Source: Erythrobacter sp. HI0063
GTDB taxonomy: Bacteria > Pseudomonadota > Alphaproteobacteria > Sphingomonadales > Sphingomonadaceae
Length of the DNA: 64,000 bases
Assembly: GCF_001635685.1 (NCBI RefSeq)
Contig: NZ_LWFF01000062.1
Location: forward strand, 1-64,000
Direction: 5' to 3'
Positions 39,272 to 48,757 of this stretch are shown here, one piece after another. Numbering within the stretch: position 1 is the first letter of the stretch; each line of letters starts with the position of its first letter. A model generated the notes under the pieces. The model ran no database searches. It saw nothing but the letters and a program-made list of their open reading frames with translations, and was not told the DNA's origin. Both the position numbers and the translations under genes were made by a program.

Positions 39272-41473
39272 TCAGGCCGGGGCGCGCGTCTCGACTTCCC
39301 TGAAGGCACGCTTCGCATCCGGCTCCTCGCTTCGGGGGAAGAGGATCGATAGCGCATCGTCCGGGAGTGCGCTCAAACTGCGTCCGACCGCTTCCAGCTC
39401 GTAGGGCGAGACCCGATGGCGTGTACATAGACCATCGGCTCCATCGTCGATCAGCGGGCTTTCGAACTCGATACCCTGGATTGGACCGCGCGATCGCCGC
39501 ACGGTGGCGACCGTCAACTGCCCGCCCCCCATATCGACCACGAACTGCGTGCCGACCGGAACGTCCTCGAGCCCCTCGATCATGGCGCCGGTCTTGGACA
39601 GGTTGCGTACGAATGCGCGGTATCGCTGGTCTTCGTGGATCACGCCGATGCGGCGGAACACGGTGCGGCGGTCGGCACGATAACGCGCCGGCCCTTGCGC
39701 CTCGAAGGTGAGTTCCCCTTTCTCCGCCCGTTCGAGAATATCCGCCTGCGGCATGGCCGGCGAATAGATGTAACCCTGAATATGGGTGGCGCCGCGGCCG
39801 ACGACCAGCTCCAGCTCGTCCTTGGTCTCCACCCCTTCGGCCACGGTCCGCATGTCGAGCGCATTCGCAAGACTGACGATCGCACTCATGATCGCAGGAT
39901 TGTTGTTGCCCGGTTCGGTGCAACCGCGCACGAAGCTCTGGTCGATCTTGATTTTGTTGAACGGCGCAGTGCGCAGATAGCTGAGAGAAGAATATCCAGT
40001 GCCGAAATCGTCGAGCGCCAGATGAACGCCGATCTTCCTTAACTGCTCAAACTTGCGCTGCGTACGGTCCGAGCCTCCCAGGAAGACCGATTCGGTGATT
40101 TCAAGAACCAGCCGCGAGGGCGCGAGCCCGGTTTCGGCCAGCACCTTCTTTACGACGCTAGGAAAATCGTCGCACTCGAATTGAAGGGCCGAGATATTCA
40201 CGGCCACGCCGATATCGTTCGGCCATGCGGTCGCATCGCGACACGCCACCTCGAGTGCCCACTCCCCCAGCGGTTTGATCATGTCGATATCTTCGGCGAC
40301 CGGGATGAACTCGCCCGGCGAAATTCGGCCACGCTCGGGATGATGCCAGCGGATCAGCGATTCAAAGCATGCAACCGCTTCGGTCTTGGCATCGACGATA
40401 GGCTGGTAGTGCATTGCGAGCTGATCGGTATCGAGCACGCTGCGCAAATCTTCCTCGATCTGGCGGCGCCTTTTGGCACCTTCCTTCATCTCACCGGAAT
40501 AAAAGCGATATTGCGCCCTGCCGCCGCCCTTGGCGGCATAAAGCGCGAGATCTGCCGCTTTTACCAAATCGGCCGCCTCGAACCCGTCGTAAGGTGCCAC
40601 AGCCACCCCGATCGACACGCCGATCACCAGGCGCGATCCGTTGATGGGGTAAGGCTGCGAAATCATCTGGATCAATCGCTGGGCCAGTTCGCCCAGCTGA
40701 CCGCGATCGTCCATGTCGGGCAGGATGACCTGGAATTCATCGCCGCCGAAACGGCCTACTTCGCCCTTGCTGCCGATAATTTTCGTGATGCGCGCTGCAA
40801 CCTGTCGCAGCAATTCGTCGCCTACCGGGTGGCCATAGGTGTCGTTCACCGGTTTGAACCGATCCAGATCGAGCATCAGCAAGGCGCAAGAGCGTTTGGA
40901 ATTGCGATAGCTTGCAAGCGTGTTGCCAAGCATCATGTCCATCCGCCGCCGATTGGCGAGGCCGGTCAGATCGTCATACTGCGCCATGCGTTCGCTATCC
41001 CGCTGGCGATCGCGGCTTTCGGTCACGTCGCGCGCGCTTCCGCGATAGCCGAGGAAATTGCCCTCCTCATCGAAGGAAGCCTTGCCGGATATCTCCCAAA
41101 GCATGGGCTCGGCGCTTCCTGCGACGCGGACCGGCAGGAAAGTGATGGTGTTGCGCGCGCCGAGCAGGAAGGCCAGCGGGCGGTTGGTCCGCTCGCTTTC
41201 CTCTTCCGCAGCCAGGGAAAACAGATCGGTCAGAGGACGACCGATCAGTTCGGGCTTCGACCAGCCATAACGCTCGAAAGCCGTATCGGTCAGATAGATA
41301 AGCCGATTCTCGCTATCCGTCGCCCAAAACCATCCGAGACCTGCCGCTTCGAACGTGTCGAGCAGCCCGATGCGATCCACCGGCACCGGCTGATCGGCAG
41401 CCGTCTCGTCGGCGGGCTTGGCGGTGTCGGATTGCGCCTGAAGTCCACGCGAAAACAGTTTGCCCAACGGCAT
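39272..41473 (-). CDS. PAS-GGDEF-EAL-PilZ cyclic-di-GMP protein
   Basis: A 733-residue cytoplasmic protein that may both make and break c-di-GMP. It has a PAS domain at about 40-150 (GWFWATDSENRLIYLT), a GGDEF domain with the intact GGDEF motif at 243-247 and no RxxD inhibitory site in front, an EAL domain from about 340 to 595 and a PilZ-like domain at about 600-710. The EAL signature reads ESL (371-373); the other catalytic features NIS, EITES, DDFGTGYSS and EGVE are present, so phosphodiesterase activity remains likely. The ATG follows GGAG with good spacing and was chosen over the longer frame. Divergent from the ferredoxin-NADP reductase gene. Confidence 0.88.
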   Translation of the reverse strand: MPLGKLFSRGLQAQSDTAKPADETAADQPVPVDRIGLLDTFEAAGLGWFWATDSENRLIYLTDTAFERYGWSKPELIGRPLTDLFSLAAEEESERTNRPLAFLLGARNTITFLPVRVAGSAEPMLWEISGKASFDEEGNFLGYRGSARDVTESRDRQRDSERMAQYDDLTGLANRRRMDMMLGNTLASYRNSKRSCALLMLDLDRFKPVNDTYGHPVGDELLRQVAARITKIIGSKGEVGRFGGDEFQVILPDMDDRGQLGELAQRLIQMISQPYPINGSRLVIGVSIGVAVAPYDGFEAADLVKAADLALYAAKGGGRAQYRFYSGEMKEGAKRRRQIEEDLRSVLDTDQLAMHYQPIVDAKTEAVACFESLIRWHHPERGRISPGEFIPVAEDIDMIKPLGEWALEVACRDATAWPNDIGVAVNISALQFECDDFPSVVKKVLAETGLAPSRLVLEITESVFLGGSDRTQRKFEQLRKIGVHLALDDFGTGYSSLSYLRTAPFNKIKIDQSFVRGCTEPGNNNPAIMSAIVSLANALDMRTVAEGVETKDELELVVGRGATHIQGYIYSPAMPQADILERAEKGELTFEAQGPARYRADRRTVFRRIGVIHEDQRYRAFVRNLSKTGAMIEGLEDVPVGTQFVVDMGGGQLTVATVRRSRGPIQGIEFESPLIDDGADGLCTRHRVSPYELEAVGRSLSALPDDALSILFPRSEEPDAKRAFREVETRAPA

Positions 41474-41641
41474 GCGACGTACTCCAAGAATGTCATGTGC
41501 TCCGGCTCTGAGGCCGGGTTGAATCACGCATTGTGCGTAGTGTGTAATGCTCAACCATTGGTTAATTCGCGCCGACGCCGCACGCTCGGTCGGCTTGCCA
41601 GAACTGTAGGAGCGGGGCATGACTGTTAGCGGGAGACTGCC

Positions 41642-42958
41642 ATGCGTCATATCGCCATCGTCGGATCGGGGCCCGCGGGATATTACACCGCGGAAGCGGC
41701 GCAGAAGATGTGGTCCGACGATGTGCGGGTCGATGTGTTCGACGCCCTTCCGGTTCCGTTCGGACTGATCCGAACAGGCGTTGCGCCGGACCATCAATCG
41801 ATCAAGGGGGTTTCGCGCCGCTACGAGAAAGTGGCGACCAGCGACAATGTCCGCTTCGTCGGCAATGTGACGATCGGAAGCGATGTGACGATCGCAGAGT
41901 TGCAGGAATTGTACGACGCGGTCGTCTTGGCGACCGGCGCGCCCAACGATCGGACACTCGCGATCGCAGGCGCAGATCTCGACAATGTCTTCGGCAGCGC
42001 GGAATTCGTCGGCTGGTACAACGGGCATCCCAAATTCGCCGCCCTCGACCCCGATCTTTCCTGCAAGACTGCCGTCGTGGTCGGAGCGGGGAATGTCGCG
42101 CTCGACGTCGCGCGCATTCTCGCCAAGACCGAGGAAGAGTTCGCCGGATCGGACATCGTGGGCCATGCGCTCGACGCCCTGCGTGACAGCGCGATCGAAC
42201 GGATCGTGATCCTGTCGCGGCGCGGACCGCACGATATCCAGATGACCCCGAAGGAATTGGGCGAGCTTGGTTCCTTGCAGGACGCAATGCCCATCGTCGA
42301 GCAGGGCGATCTGCCACCTGTCGAGACCGACGAAACGCTGGACCCCGGAAGCCGCAAATCGGTTCAGCTGCTGCGCGATTATTCGCAAAACGCGCCCGAC
42401 GAAGTATCGCCGAAACGGGTGCGGATCGAATTCGACTTTTTCGCCAGTCCGGCCGGTTTCAGCGGAGATGGCAAGGTGTCGGGCGTCACAGTCGAAAGAA
42501 CGCGGGTCGAAGACGGGCGCGCGGTCGGCACGGGAGAGACCTACGAGATCCCCGCCGGATTGGTCGTGAGCTGTATCGGCTATCGCACCTCGCCCATTCC
42601 GGGCGTTCCCTTCGACGAGCGCGCGGGCCGTTTCGCCAACGTGGAGGGCAGCATTCAGCCCGGTCTCTATTGCGTCGGCTGGGCCCGACGAGGCCCGTCC
42701 GGAACGATCGGTACCAATCGGCCGGACGGTTACGCGATCGTGGAACGGATCGCCGCCGATATCGAGGGTGGAAGCGGCAAAATGGGCCGCGAGGGGTTCG
42801 ATGCTCTGGCCGAACAGCGCGAGCTCGACATCGTGACCTTTCGCGACTGGCAGCGGATCGAGGAAGCCGAGATCGCCGCTGCCCGCGTCGGGGCCCCGCG
42901 TGAGAAATTCGTCGATGTCGCCAGCATGATCGCCGCCGGGGGAGCTGCACAGGATTGA
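41642..42958 (+). CDS. Ferredoxin-NADP reductase (adrenodoxin reductase/FprA type)
   Basis: A 438-residue flavoprotein transferring electrons between NADPH and ferredoxin. The FAD motif VGSGPAGYYTAEA is at the start, FGLIRTGVAPDH follows, the NADP-binding VVGAGNVALDVARIL is at about 150 and the C-terminal FAD-contacting WARRGPSGTIGTNRPD is present. These are the marks of the adrenodoxin-reductase family. It probably supplies reduced ferredoxin to the KorAB oxidoreductase, P450s or other partners. Divergent from the PAS-GGDEF-EAL gene, separated by 168 bases with no gene. No ferredoxin gene adjoins. Confidence 0.9.
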   Translation: MRHIAIVGSGPAGYYTAEAAQKMWSDDVRVDVFDALPVPFGLIRTGVAPDHQSIKGVSRRYEKVATSDNVRFVGNVTIGSDVTIAELQELYDAVVLATGAPNDRTLAIAGADLDNVFGSAEFVGWYNGHPKFAALDPDLSCKTAVVVGAGNVALDVARILAKTEEEFAGSDIVGHALDALRDSAIERIVILSRRGPHDIQMTPKELGELGSLQDAMPIVEQGDLPPVETDETLDPGSRKSVQLLRDYSQNAPDEVSPKRVRIEFDFFASPAGFSGDGKVSGVTVERTRVEDGRAVGTGETYEIPAGLVVSCIGYRTSPIPGVPFDERAGRFANVEGSIQPGLYCVGWARRGPSGTIGTNRPDGYAIVERIAADIEGGSGKMGREGFDALAEQRELDIVTFRDWQRIEEAEIAAARVGAPREKFVDVASMIAAGGAAQD

Positions 42959-43030
42959 GATGGTCGCGGAACAGCAGGACTAGGATCGGCGTTCGGCAAG
43001 AAACATAAGTTTAGAGAGGATCCGAAATCG

Positions 43031-44725
43031 ATGGCGAGACTGGAAGACGAAGCCGCTCAGCACACCAGCGCTCTAGGCCCGCTGGTCGGTTTGACCAGAG
43101 AGGATATCTTCGGCGCGGTTGCCGTGCTGCTGCGCGAGACGGCGTCCGACCCTCAACGATTGATGAAGCATTCGCAGGCGATGGGCGGCGACATGATCAA
43201 GATCATGACGGGCAAGTCCGAACTCGCTCCCGACCCCCGCGACAAACGCTTCATGGATCCCGCCTGGCAGTACAACCCGTTCATGCGCGCAGGGATGCAG
43301 TACTATCTCGCCGTGCAGAAAGGCATGGCAGGCTGGCTCGAAGATCTGGAACTGGACGAATTGGAAAAGGATCGCGCGCGGTTCGTTTCGACCATCATTA
43401 TCGACAGCCTTTCGCCCACCAACACGCTGATCGGCAATCCATCGGCCCAGAAGATGGCGATCACCAGCGGCGGACTGAGCCTGATCAAGGGCCTCAAGAA
43501 CGCCTATGACGACATGGTCCATAACAAGGGCATGGTCAGCCAGGTCGACAAGAAACCTTTCAAACTGGGCGAAAACGTCGCCACGTCCAAGGGATCGGTC
43601 GTGCTGCGCACCGAGATGATGGAACTGATCCATTACGCGCCGACCACGGACGAGGTGCACAAGGTCCCCCAGCTCACCATCCCTCCGCAGATCAACAAGA
43701 TGTATATCAACGATCTCAGCCCCGAAAAATCCGTGGTGAAGTTTCAGGTCGATAACGGCATCCAGACCTTCGTGATCAGCTGGAAGAACCCCAGCAAGGA
43801 TCAGGGCCACTGGGACATGGCCGATTACGTGAATTCCTGCCGCGAGGCCATGGAGGCGGTCGCGGCGATCACGAAGAGTGACAAGGTCAACGTCTCGGCC
43901 GGATGTTCGGGCGGACAGACCGCCGCGATGCTGGCGAGCAAGCTGGCCGCCGATGCCAAGGATGGCGAAAGCCTACTCGGCACGCTCACTCTGATGGTCT
44001 GTGTGCTGCATCCAAAGCAGAACGATATCGAAGCGGGCTCGCTCATCAGTGACAACGGCCTAGCTCTCGCCCGGCGCCGTGCCGACAAGGCGGGCGTGAT
44101 CAAGGGTGACGATTTGGCGCGCGGCTTTGCGTGGCTGAGGCCCAACGACCTGATCTGGAACTACGTCATCAACAATTACCTGCTCTGCCAGGATCCGCCC
44201 GCATTCGACGTCCTGTTCTGGAATGCGGATGCGACCAATCTTTCGGCCAGCTTGATGGGCGATTTCCTGACCATCTTCGAAACCCTTGCCTTCACCAAGA
44301 AGGGCGAAGTCGAAATGGTGGACCACAAGATCGACCTGTCGAAGGTGACCAGCGATCTGTTCATTCTGGGTGGAGTGACGGACCATATCACCCCGTGGAA
44401 AGCCACCTATCGCTCTACCCAATTGTTCGGCTCAAAGGATGTGACCTACGTGCTCTCGCAATCGGGCCATATGCAGGCGATCCTCAACCCGCCCGGTAAT
44501 CCCAAGGCGAAGTATTACGTCCAGAAAAAGGACGGCGCCTTGCCCGCCACAGCCGATGAATGGCTGAAGGGGACCGAGGAGGTCGCGGGCAGCTGGTGGC
44601 CGTTCTGGATGGACTGGTTGCAGCAGCGCTCCGGCGCTAAGGTGAAAGCGCCGACAAAGCTCGGCAACACGAAATACAAAACCCTGGACCCTGCGCCCGG
44701 TCTCTACGTTATGGACCCGTGCTGA
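43031..44725 (+). CDS. phaC: Polyhydroxyalkanoate synthase, class II-like
   Basis: Polymerises 3-hydroxyacyl-CoAs into storage polyester granules. The 564 residues have the lipase-like nucleophile motif AGCSGGQ with Cys292, the aspartate in FWNADATNLS and the histidine in GGVTDHITPW, followed by SQSGHMQAILNPPGNPKA, as in class II (medium-chain) synthases of pseudomonads. An alternate DUF-type synthase-like call is less likely given the complete triad. First of three genes (synthase, depolymerase, MDR oxidoreductase) on the same strand. Confidence 0.86.
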   Translation: MARLEDEAAQHTSALGPLVGLTREDIFGAVAVLLRETASDPQRLMKHSQAMGGDMIKIMTGKSELAPDPRDKRFMDPAWQYNPFMRAGMQYYLAVQKGMAGWLEDLELDELEKDRARFVSTIIIDSLSPTNTLIGNPSAQKMAITSGGLSLIKGLKNAYDDMVHNKGMVSQVDKKPFKLGENVATSKGSVVLRTEMMELIHYAPTTDEVHKVPQLTIPPQINKMYINDLSPEKSVVKFQVDNGIQTFVISWKNPSKDQGHWDMADYVNSCREAMEAVAAITKSDKVNVSAGCSGGQTAAMLASKLAADAKDGESLLGTLTLMVCVLHPKQNDIEAGSLISDNGLALARRRADKAGVIKGDDLARGFAWLRPNDLIWNYVINNYLLCQDPPAFDVLFWNADATNLSASLMGDFLTIFETLAFTKKGEVEMVDHKIDLSKVTSDLFILGGVTDHITPWKATYRSTQLFGSKDVTYVLSQSGHMQAILNPPGNPKAKYYVQKKDGALPATADEWLKGTEEVAGSWWPFWMDWLQQRSGAKVKAPTKLGNTKYKTLDPAPGLYVMDPC

Positions 44726-44744
44726 TATCGAGAAGGACCGACGC

Positions 44745-45605
44745 TTGACCGAGACCACGGAAGAGACATCCACCGCCACCTACGAAATGATCGACGCCGG
44801 AGGCCGCACTCTGCGCGTGGCGCATTGGCGGCTGGATCAGGCGTCGGACCATCCGCCGATCCTGTTCTTCAACGGCATCGGCGCGAATATCGAAGCGGTC
44901 GCGCCCTTGGCGGAAAAGCTGACGGAGCGGGCGTTCGTGATGTTCGATATGCCCGGTGTCGGGGACAGCCCCGAACCGAGCATGCCCTATAATCCGTTCA
45001 CCATGTGCTGGACCGCGACACACGTGCTCGACCGGCTCGGGCTGGATGTCGTGGACGTGATGGGAGTCAGCTGGGGCGGCGCCATGGCGCAGCATTTCGC
45101 CCTCCAGCATCCCAAGCGCACGCGCCGCGTCGTGCTTGCCGCTACCACGGCGGGAATGCTGATGGTGCCGGGAAAGCCCGCCGCGCTCACGAAAATGATC
45201 GACCCGCGCCGTTACGTCGATCCCGAATTCATGAACGAACATTTCATGACGCTGTATGGTGGGATGACCAAGCGGCCCGGCAGCAAGGCGCAGCATATCG
45301 GGCGTCTGAAACCGCCCAGCCCGCGCGGTTATCTCTATCAATTGATTGCAATGCTCGGCTGGACCAGCCTGCCCGCCCTGCCCTTCCTCGACAAGGAAGT
45401 GCTGATCATGATGGGTGGTGAGGACAGCATCGTGCCCCCCGTCAACGGCAAGATTCTCGCCGCCGCGATCCGCCATTCGCGGCTTGAAATGTTCGAGGAT
45501 GGCGGACACCTGTTCCTGCTGACCCACGCGGACGAGAGCGTGGCGATGCTGCGCGACTTTCTCGACGCGCCCGACACCGCAGCGGAACTGAAACGCGCCG
45601 CCTGA
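44745..45605 (+). CDS. phaZ: Intracellular PHA depolymerase (alpha/beta hydrolase)
   Basis: A 286-residue alpha/beta hydrolase of the medium-chain-length PHA depolymerase type. The oxyanion region is FFNGIGAN, the nucleophile motif GVSWGG (Ser109), the acid in GGEDSIVPP and the histidine in EDGGHLFLL. VLAATTAGMLMVPGKP is characteristic of PhaZ. The start is TTG, about seven bases after AAGGA, 19 bases after phaC. It releases 3-hydroxyacids from stored polymer. Confidence 0.82.
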   Translation: MTETTEETSTATYEMIDAGGRTLRVAHWRLDQASDHPPILFFNGIGANIEAVAPLAEKLTERAFVMFDMPGVGDSPEPSMPYNPFTMCWTATHVLDRLGLDVVDVMGVSWGGAMAQHFALQHPKRTRRVVLAATTAGMLMVPGKPAALTKMIDPRRYVDPEFMNEHFMTLYGGMTKRPGSKAQHIGRLKPPSPRGYLYQLIAMLGWTSLPALPFLDKEVLIMMGGEDSIVPPVNGKILAAAIRHSRLEMFEDGGHLFLLTHADESVAMLRDFLDAPDTAAELKRAA

Positions 45606-45647
45606 GCGCGTTCTCCGCTGCGATCCATCATCCGACGGAGATCCGAT

Positions 45648-46658
45648 TTGAAAGCCATCCGCACCGGGGCGAAGCCCTCATCGCTCGAAACTCTCGCCTG
45701 GACGGACATTCCCGACGCGCCCACGCCCGGGCCCGGCGAGATCACGGTCCGGTTGAAGGCCAGCTCGCTGAACTTTCACGATTACGCCGTGGTCAAGGGC
45801 ATGATCGAGGCCGACGAAGGCCGGATCCCGATGTCGGATGGCGCCGGCGAAGTCGTCGCGGTGGGCGATGACGTCGAGGACTTTGCGGTGGGGGACGCGG
45901 TGGTGAGCACCTTTTTCCCCTATTGGCTGAATGGCGCCACGCCGCCCGGCGCGTTCACCCGCGTGCCGGGGGACGGGATCGACGGCTATGCCCGCGAGGC
46001 GGTGACGATGCCCGCCCACGCCTTCACGCGCCAGCCCAAAGGCCTTTCGCATTCGGAAGCGGCTACGCTCACCTGCGCGGGTGTGACCGCATGGCGCGCG
46101 CTGTTCGTGGATGACGATATCAAGCCGGGCGACACCGTTCTGGTGCAGGGGACTGGCGGCGTGTCCATCTTTGCGCTGCAACTGGCCAAGGCCGCCGGCG
46201 CGCGTGTCATCGCGACAAGCTCGTCCGACGCCAAGCTCGAACGCGTGCGCGCTCTGGGTGCGGACGAAACGATCAATTACAAATCGTGCGAGGAATGGGG
46301 CAAGCGGGTCCTAAACATGACCGATGGGCGCGGTGTCGATTGCACGGTGGAGGTCGGCGGCCCCGGCACGCTCAATCGCTCGATCCAGGCAACGCGCGTG
46401 GGCGGCCATATCGCGCTGATCGGCGTACTGACGGGCCGTGCGGGCGAAGTGCAGACCGCCATGCTGATGGGCAAGAACCAGCGCCTCCAAGGCCTGACCG
46501 TCGGCAGTCGCCAGCACCAGCTCGACCTCGTCGCCGCGATCGAGGCCAACGGGATCAAGCCGCAGATCAGCGACAGCTTCGCCCTGGAAAATCTCGCCGA
46601 CGCCTTCCGCCATCAGGAAAGCGGCGATCATTTCGGTAAAATTGCGGTCGAAATTTAA
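45648..46658 (+). CDS. MDR-family NAD(P)-dependent alcohol dehydrogenase/quinone reductase
   Basis: A 336-residue medium-chain dehydrogenase/reductase. The N-terminal GroES-like domain has VRLKASSLNFHDY and the cofactor domain VQGTGGVSIFALQLAKAAG. The zinc-ligand cysteine of classical alcohol dehydrogenases is absent, and the four structural-zinc cysteines are missing, so it fits the zinc-independent group. The start is TTG, after GGAG. It follows phaZ and may process lipid-derived alcohols or enones; the substrate is unknown. Confidence 0.82.
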   Translation: MKAIRTGAKPSSLETLAWTDIPDAPTPGPGEITVRLKASSLNFHDYAVVKGMIEADEGRIPMSDGAGEVVAVGDDVEDFAVGDAVVSTFFPYWLNGATPPGAFTRVPGDGIDGYAREAVTMPAHAFTRQPKGLSHSEAATLTCAGVTAWRALFVDDDIKPGDTVLVQGTGGVSIFALQLAKAAGARVIATSSSDAKLERVRALGADETINYKSCEEWGKRVLNMTDGRGVDCTVEVGGPGTLNRSIQATRVGGHIALIGVLTGRAGEVQTAMLMGKNQRLQGLTVGSRQHQLDLVAAIEANGIKPQISDSFALENLADAFRHQESGDHFGKIAVEI

Positions 46659-46664
46659 CGGATC

Positions 46665-46687
46665 GCGCGGCTCATTCCGAGCCGCGC
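46665..46687. terminator. Hairpin between convergent MDR and dnaN genes
   Basis: GCGCGGCTC-ATTCC-GAGCCGCGC, a perfect 9-bp stem with a 5-base loop, lies in the 34-base gap between two convergent genes and probably stops transcription from both sides. It has no T tract. Confidence 0.5.
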
Positions 46688-46692
46688 ATCCA

Positions 46693-47820
46693 TCACACCC
46701 GCATCGGCATCAGGACGTAGAGCGCGGGGCTCTTGTCGTCCTTGCGGATCAGCGTGGGCGCACCCGCATCGGCCAGATGCAGTTCCACCGTATCGCTGTC
46801 GATCTGGCCGAGAATATCCTTCAGATAACCGGCGTTGAAGCCGATTTCGAATCCATCGGCGCTGTATTCGGCGGGCAGTTCTTCGGCGGCGGTGCCGTTA
46901 TCCGGGCTGGTCACGGTCAGCGTCACGCGATCCTTGTCGAGCCCCATCTTGACCGCGCGGGTCTTCTCGGTGGCGATGGTCGCCACGCGGTCCACGCCTT
47001 CGAAGAAGCTGCGCGGATCGAGCCTGAGGAGCTTGTCGTTCGCCGTCGGGATAACCCGGCTGTAATCCGGGAACGTTCCGTCGATCAGCTTGCTGGTGAG
47101 CACGACGCCGCCCTCACCACCCAACGTGAAGCGGATCTTGCTGGCCGAAAGGTCGATCTGGACCGCGCCTTCCCCCTTTTCTTCCAGCAGCTTGCGCAGC
47201 TCCGCCACCGCCTTGCGCGGCACGATCACGTCGGGCATTCCTTCCGCCCCTTCGGGACGCGGCAGCGTGAAGCGCGCGAGCCTGTGCCCGTCGGTCGCCG
47301 CAGCCTTGAGGACCGGCTGGTCCTCGTCCGACACATGCAGGAAAATACCGTTCAGATAATAACGCGTCTCTTCGGTCGAAATCGCGAAGCGCGTGCGGTC
47401 GATCAGTTCGGCCAGCGTCTTGGACGGCAGTTCGAAGCTCGTCGGCAAATCGCCTTCGACGATCACCGGAAAGTCGTCGCGCGGCAGAGTGGGCAGCTTG
47501 AAACGGCTGCGCCCGGCCTTCACATCCATCCGATTTTCGGCAGTTTCCAGGCTGACCTGGCTGCCATCGGGCAACTTGCGCGCGATATCGAACAGAAGGT
47601 GCGCCGAAACCGTCACTGCGCCTGCGCTTTCCACGCTGGCTGCGCTCATATGCTCTACCACCTGAAGGTCGAGATCGGTGGCGGTCACTTTCACCGTTCC
47701 GCCCTCGCTCGCTTCGATCAGGACGTTGGAGAGGATCGGAATGGTGTTGCGCCGCTCCACCACGGATTGCACGTGGGATAGGCAGCGCAGCAGCGTCGCG
47801 CGTTCGATGGTGGCCTTCAT
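46693..47820 (-). CDS. dnaN: DNA polymerase III beta sliding clamp
   Basis: The ring-shaped processivity clamp of the replicase. The 375 residues comprise three topologically alike domains; the sequence MKATIERATLLRCLSHVQSVVERRNTIPILSNVL and the end YVLMPMRV are the family's typical termini. It stands alone here, without dnaA or recF neighbours, as in other sphingomonads. There is no sign of an origin in the flanking sequence. Confidence 0.96.
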   Translation of the reverse strand: MKATIERATLLRCLSHVQSVVERRNTIPILSNVLIEASEGGTVKVTATDLDLQVVEHMSAASVESAGAVTVSAHLLFDIARKLPDGSQVSLETAENRMDVKAGRSRFKLPTLPRDDFPVIVEGDLPTSFELPSKTLAELIDRTRFAISTEETRYYLNGIFLHVSDEDQPVLKAAATDGHRLARFTLPRPEGAEGMPDVIVPRKAVAELRKLLEEKGEGAVQIDLSASKIRFTLGGEGGVVLTSKLIDGTFPDYSRVIPTANDKLLRLDPRSFFEGVDRVATIATEKTRAVKMGLDKDRVTLTVTSPDNGTAAEELPAEYSADGFEIGFNAGYLKDILGQIDSDTVELHLADAGAPTLIRKDDKSPALYVLMPMRV

Positions 47821-47971
47821 GGTCCTACTTTCATCCCGCTCAGATCAAGGGTCGCGCGGCAGGCCGGAATCGCCCCACCAGCACCGGAATACGGATGGCG
47901 ACCTTAGCGGGGCGCGCATGTGGAGCAAGCGGATAGCCCGAATGCTGGGGATTCCCTTGGGGATAAACGGC

Positions 47972-47997
47972 GATCCTCCCCGCCATGGGGGAGGATC
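47972..47997 (-). terminator. Terminator-like hairpin after fabG
   Basis: GATCCTCCCC-GCCATG-GGGGAGGATC, a perfect 10-bp stem, lies four bases past the fabG stop on the minus strand. There is no T run, so it may be a processing or stabilising hairpin. The rest of the 181-base gap to dnaN (47821-47971) has no gene and should hold the dnaN promoter. Confidence 0.5.
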
Positions 47998-48001
47998 CCC
48001 A

Positions 48002-48757
48002 TCATCCCATCATCGCCATCCCGCCATTCACATGCAGCGTCTGTCCGGTGACATAGGCTGCCTCGTCGCTGGCGAGATAGGTCACTGCAGCAGCGACTTC
48101 CTCGCCCTCGCCCATGCGGGCCATCGGGATGCGGCCGTTGATCGCATCCTTCTGCTTATCGTCCAGCGCATCGGTCATCGCGGTGCGGATGAAGCCGGGG
48201 GCGACGCAATTGACGGTGATGTTCCGGCTCGCAAGCTCCTGCGCCAGGCTCTTGGTCATGCCGGTCAGCCCGGCCTTGGCAGCGACGTAGTTCATCTGGC
48301 CGGGATTGCCCGTATGGCCGACGACGCTGGTGATCGACACGATGCGGCCACCGCGCGCCTTCATCATCGGGCGGGCGGCGGCGCGCATCAGGCGGAAGCT
48401 CGCCTCCAGATTGATGCGGATCACCTGATCCCACTCTTCGTCCTTCATCCGCATGGCGAGATTGTCGCGCGTGATGCCCGCATTGTTGACGAGGATGTCC
48501 ATTGTGCCGAGCGTCTCGATCGTGGCGGGGATCAATTCCTCGACCTGCTCGGCGTTGGACAGGTCGCAGGTGATCTCGACATGATCGCCGCCAACGTCCG
48601 CAATCAACTGCTCGCGAAAGGCGCGCAATTTGTCTCCGTTGGAGCCGGACAGCGCCAGCCGCGCGCCCTGTTTTGCAAGCGCATAAGCGATGGAGGAGCC
48701 GATGCCTCCGCTGGCACCGGTGACGAGAGCGGTCTTACCTTCGAGGCTGAACATCAT
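48002..48757 (-). CDS. fabG: 3-oxoacyl-ACP reductase
   Basis: NADPH-dependent reduction of beta-ketoacyl-ACP in fatty-acid elongation. The 251 residues have the motif TGASGGIG, NNAG, the catalytic Ser in SITSVVGH and Y-x-x-x-K in YVAAKAG, and the FabG-typical NITVNCVAPGFI and GQTLHVNGGMAM. The first of two consecutive ATGs was chosen because it makes an ATGA overlap with fabD, and AGGAG lies upstream. Second gene of fabDG. Confidence 0.95.
   Translation of the reverse strand: MMFSLEGKTALVTGASGGIGSSIAYALAKQGARLALSGSNGDKLRAFREQLIADVGGDHVEITCDLSNAEQVEELIPATIETLGTMDILVNNAGITRDNLAMRMKDEEWDQVIRINLEASFRLMRAAARPMMKARGGRIVSITSVVGHTGNPGQMNYVAAKAGLTGMTKSLAQELASRNITVNCVAPGFIRTAMTDALDDKQKDAINGRIPMARMGEGEEVAAAVTYLASDEAAYVTGQTLHVNGGMAMMG

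Noticed and set aside
41474-42388. 305-codon N-terminal extension of the PAS-GGDEF-EAL gene
   Set aside because: It lies antisense to the ferredoxin-NADP reductase gene, and a good GGAG-ATG start exists at 41473.
46693-48001. Replication origin near dnaN
   Set aside because: No dnaA, no cluster of TTATCCACA-type boxes and no AT-rich unwinding region seen here.
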